DNA of 13,923 nt, from contig CAZCQG010000052.1 of the NCBI GenBank assembly GCA_964500775.1, positions 1-13,923 of the forward strand. The letters run 5' to 3'. Position 1 is the first letter of the stretch. Each line of letters begins with the position of its first letter. This document shows positions 13,370-13,923 of this stretch, in pieces. The stretch comes from CAZCQG01 sp964500775. GTDB taxonomy: Bacteria > Campylobacterota > Campylobacteria > Campylobacterales > CAZCQG01. Made by a program: the position numbers and the translations under genes. Below the pieces are notes generated by a model, which saw nothing but the letters and a program-made list of their open reading frames with translations, did not search any database and was not told where the DNA came from.

Positions 13370-13923
13370 TTATTCTCCTATCATCGGGTCTAGAACCCAT
13401 GCTTTTATTCTGTTTCCAATAATCTGAAGAACATTTTGTGGTGGACTTGGATCTAGAATTCCAATTAACACTTCTGTGCCAATAGCAACTGTCTCGGGTT
13501 GGGTGATAGCAATATGCACCACAGCCTCACTAGCCATCGAAATAGTCGGCACAGCCACCGCAGTTGCCGCTCCTACCGTAGCAACGGTAAATACGGCTTG
13601 TGCCGCGGGATGAGCATTTGTCACCGCTTCAACTACATCCCCGCCTATCTCCTCTTTCTTATCCCATAATGTCGATAAACTCTTACCTAAGCCATCAGAT
13701 ATTTTACTAAATGTGTCCGATACCTTATCAAAGAACGACGAACTTCCCGCATCACTTACAGTATTTACCGTAGCATTCAAATTTGCCAAACTCATCGTCC
13801 CCATCGGGTCAAGCAGTTTATGTGGATTATTCTTCACATACGCATAGAGGTTTATCCCATCCACATACCCTTTCGGGTCTCTTTGTAAGAATCTCCCTAG
13901 CTCTGCGGAGTACATCCTGTTTC
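13370..13923 (-). CDS. RHS-repeat polymorphic toxin, C-terminal end (runs off right edge)
   Basis: The frame is open from the window edge to TAA at 13372-13370, so the gene begins outside. Numbering from the first Met in the window (13915), residues 1-39 are the hyperconserved end of an RHS core: NRMYSAELGRFLQRDPKG, then INLYAYVKNNP and LDPMG (35-39). Everything after it is the variable tip, 142 residues. This tip has an amphipathic helical stretch (about 45-100) and two Ala/Val-rich hydrophobic stretches (about 103-123 and 130-153), then a DPSPPQN turn and a short end. No nuclease, deaminase or ADP-ribosylating motif is visible. Either the hydrophobic stretches act on membranes, or they are the pre-toxin helices common in RHS tips and the true toxin part is very short or lost. 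RHS tips are delivered to rival cells by type VI secretion or other exporters; the route here is not shown. Confidence 0.85.
   Translation of the reverse strand, partial: NRMYSAELGRFLQRDPKGYVDGINLYAYVKNNPHKLLDPMGTMSLANLNATVNTVSDAGSSSFFDKVSDTFSKISDGLGKSLSTLWDKKEEIGGDVVEAVTNAHPAAQAVFTVATVGAATAVAVPTISMASEAVVHIAITQPETVAIGTEVLIGILDPSPPQNVLQIIGNRIKAWVLDPMIGE

Noticed and set aside
13381..13810. Shared 9-base string CATCGGGTC at 13382 and 13802 (LDPM codons in both places) as a direct repeat marking cassette insertion
   Set aside because: Nine bases encoding the same short Asp-Pro-Met motif is weak evidence and flanking sequence does not match.

Overview
The window looks like a chromosomal segment of a free-living Campylobacterota (Epsilonproteobacteria) of the Sulfurimonas/Sulfuricurvum/Sulfurospirillum kind. 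This is judged from the style of the TrpS, AspC and GroESL proteins, the AsmA-like gene beside aspC, a small C-terminal-haem cytochrome, and a cytoplasmic Cache-domain protein. The genus cannot be fixed from the sequence alone.

Layout. 1-200 (-): the N-terminus of a nucleoside phosphorylase/nucleosidase-like protein running off the left edge, divergent from trpS (266-1255, +). trpS converges on aspC (1284-2453, -), and the two share a bidirectional hairpin terminator. aspC is the second gene of a minus-strand pair whose first gene encodes a large AsmA-like envelope protein (2482-4998). A divergent control region (about 5000-5253) follows. It holds a near-consensus sigma-70 promoter with an overlapping CIRCE-like operator that drives groES-groEL (5254-7199, +). 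A G-free, C-rich tract directly after groEL may be a Rho loading site.

7349-10306 (+) holds two cytoplasmic, signalling-like genes: a two-part helical protein of unknown function and a 654-residue protein built as an internal duplication of a Cache-type sensor unit, with no membrane segment and no output domain. A small periplasmic cytochrome c'-like protein (10395-10799) comes next, with a hairpin after it. Then comes a two-gene unit of a PPP-family metallophosphatase (TTG start) and an AEC-family transporter (GTG start), 10913-12546.

12543-13923 (-) is a polymorphic-toxin region. The C-terminal end of an RHS/YD-repeat protein enters from the right edge, with a variable tip rich in hydrophobic Ala/Val segments. 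Its stop codon lies one base from the GTG start of a 68-residue two-helix membrane protein, a plausible cognate immunity protein. Downstream is a 200-codon stretch of RHS YD repeats with no start codon. It is truncated at both ends and stops inside the stop codon of the AEC gene, so it looks like a displaced or remnant RHS fragment. The toxin/immunity pair with its orphan RHS fragment is the most interesting part of the window; the rest is largely housekeeping. No tRNA, rRNA, CRISPR array or insertion sequence was recognised. The only stretch over 300 bases without an intact gene is 12547-13161, which the RHS remnant fills almost entirely.
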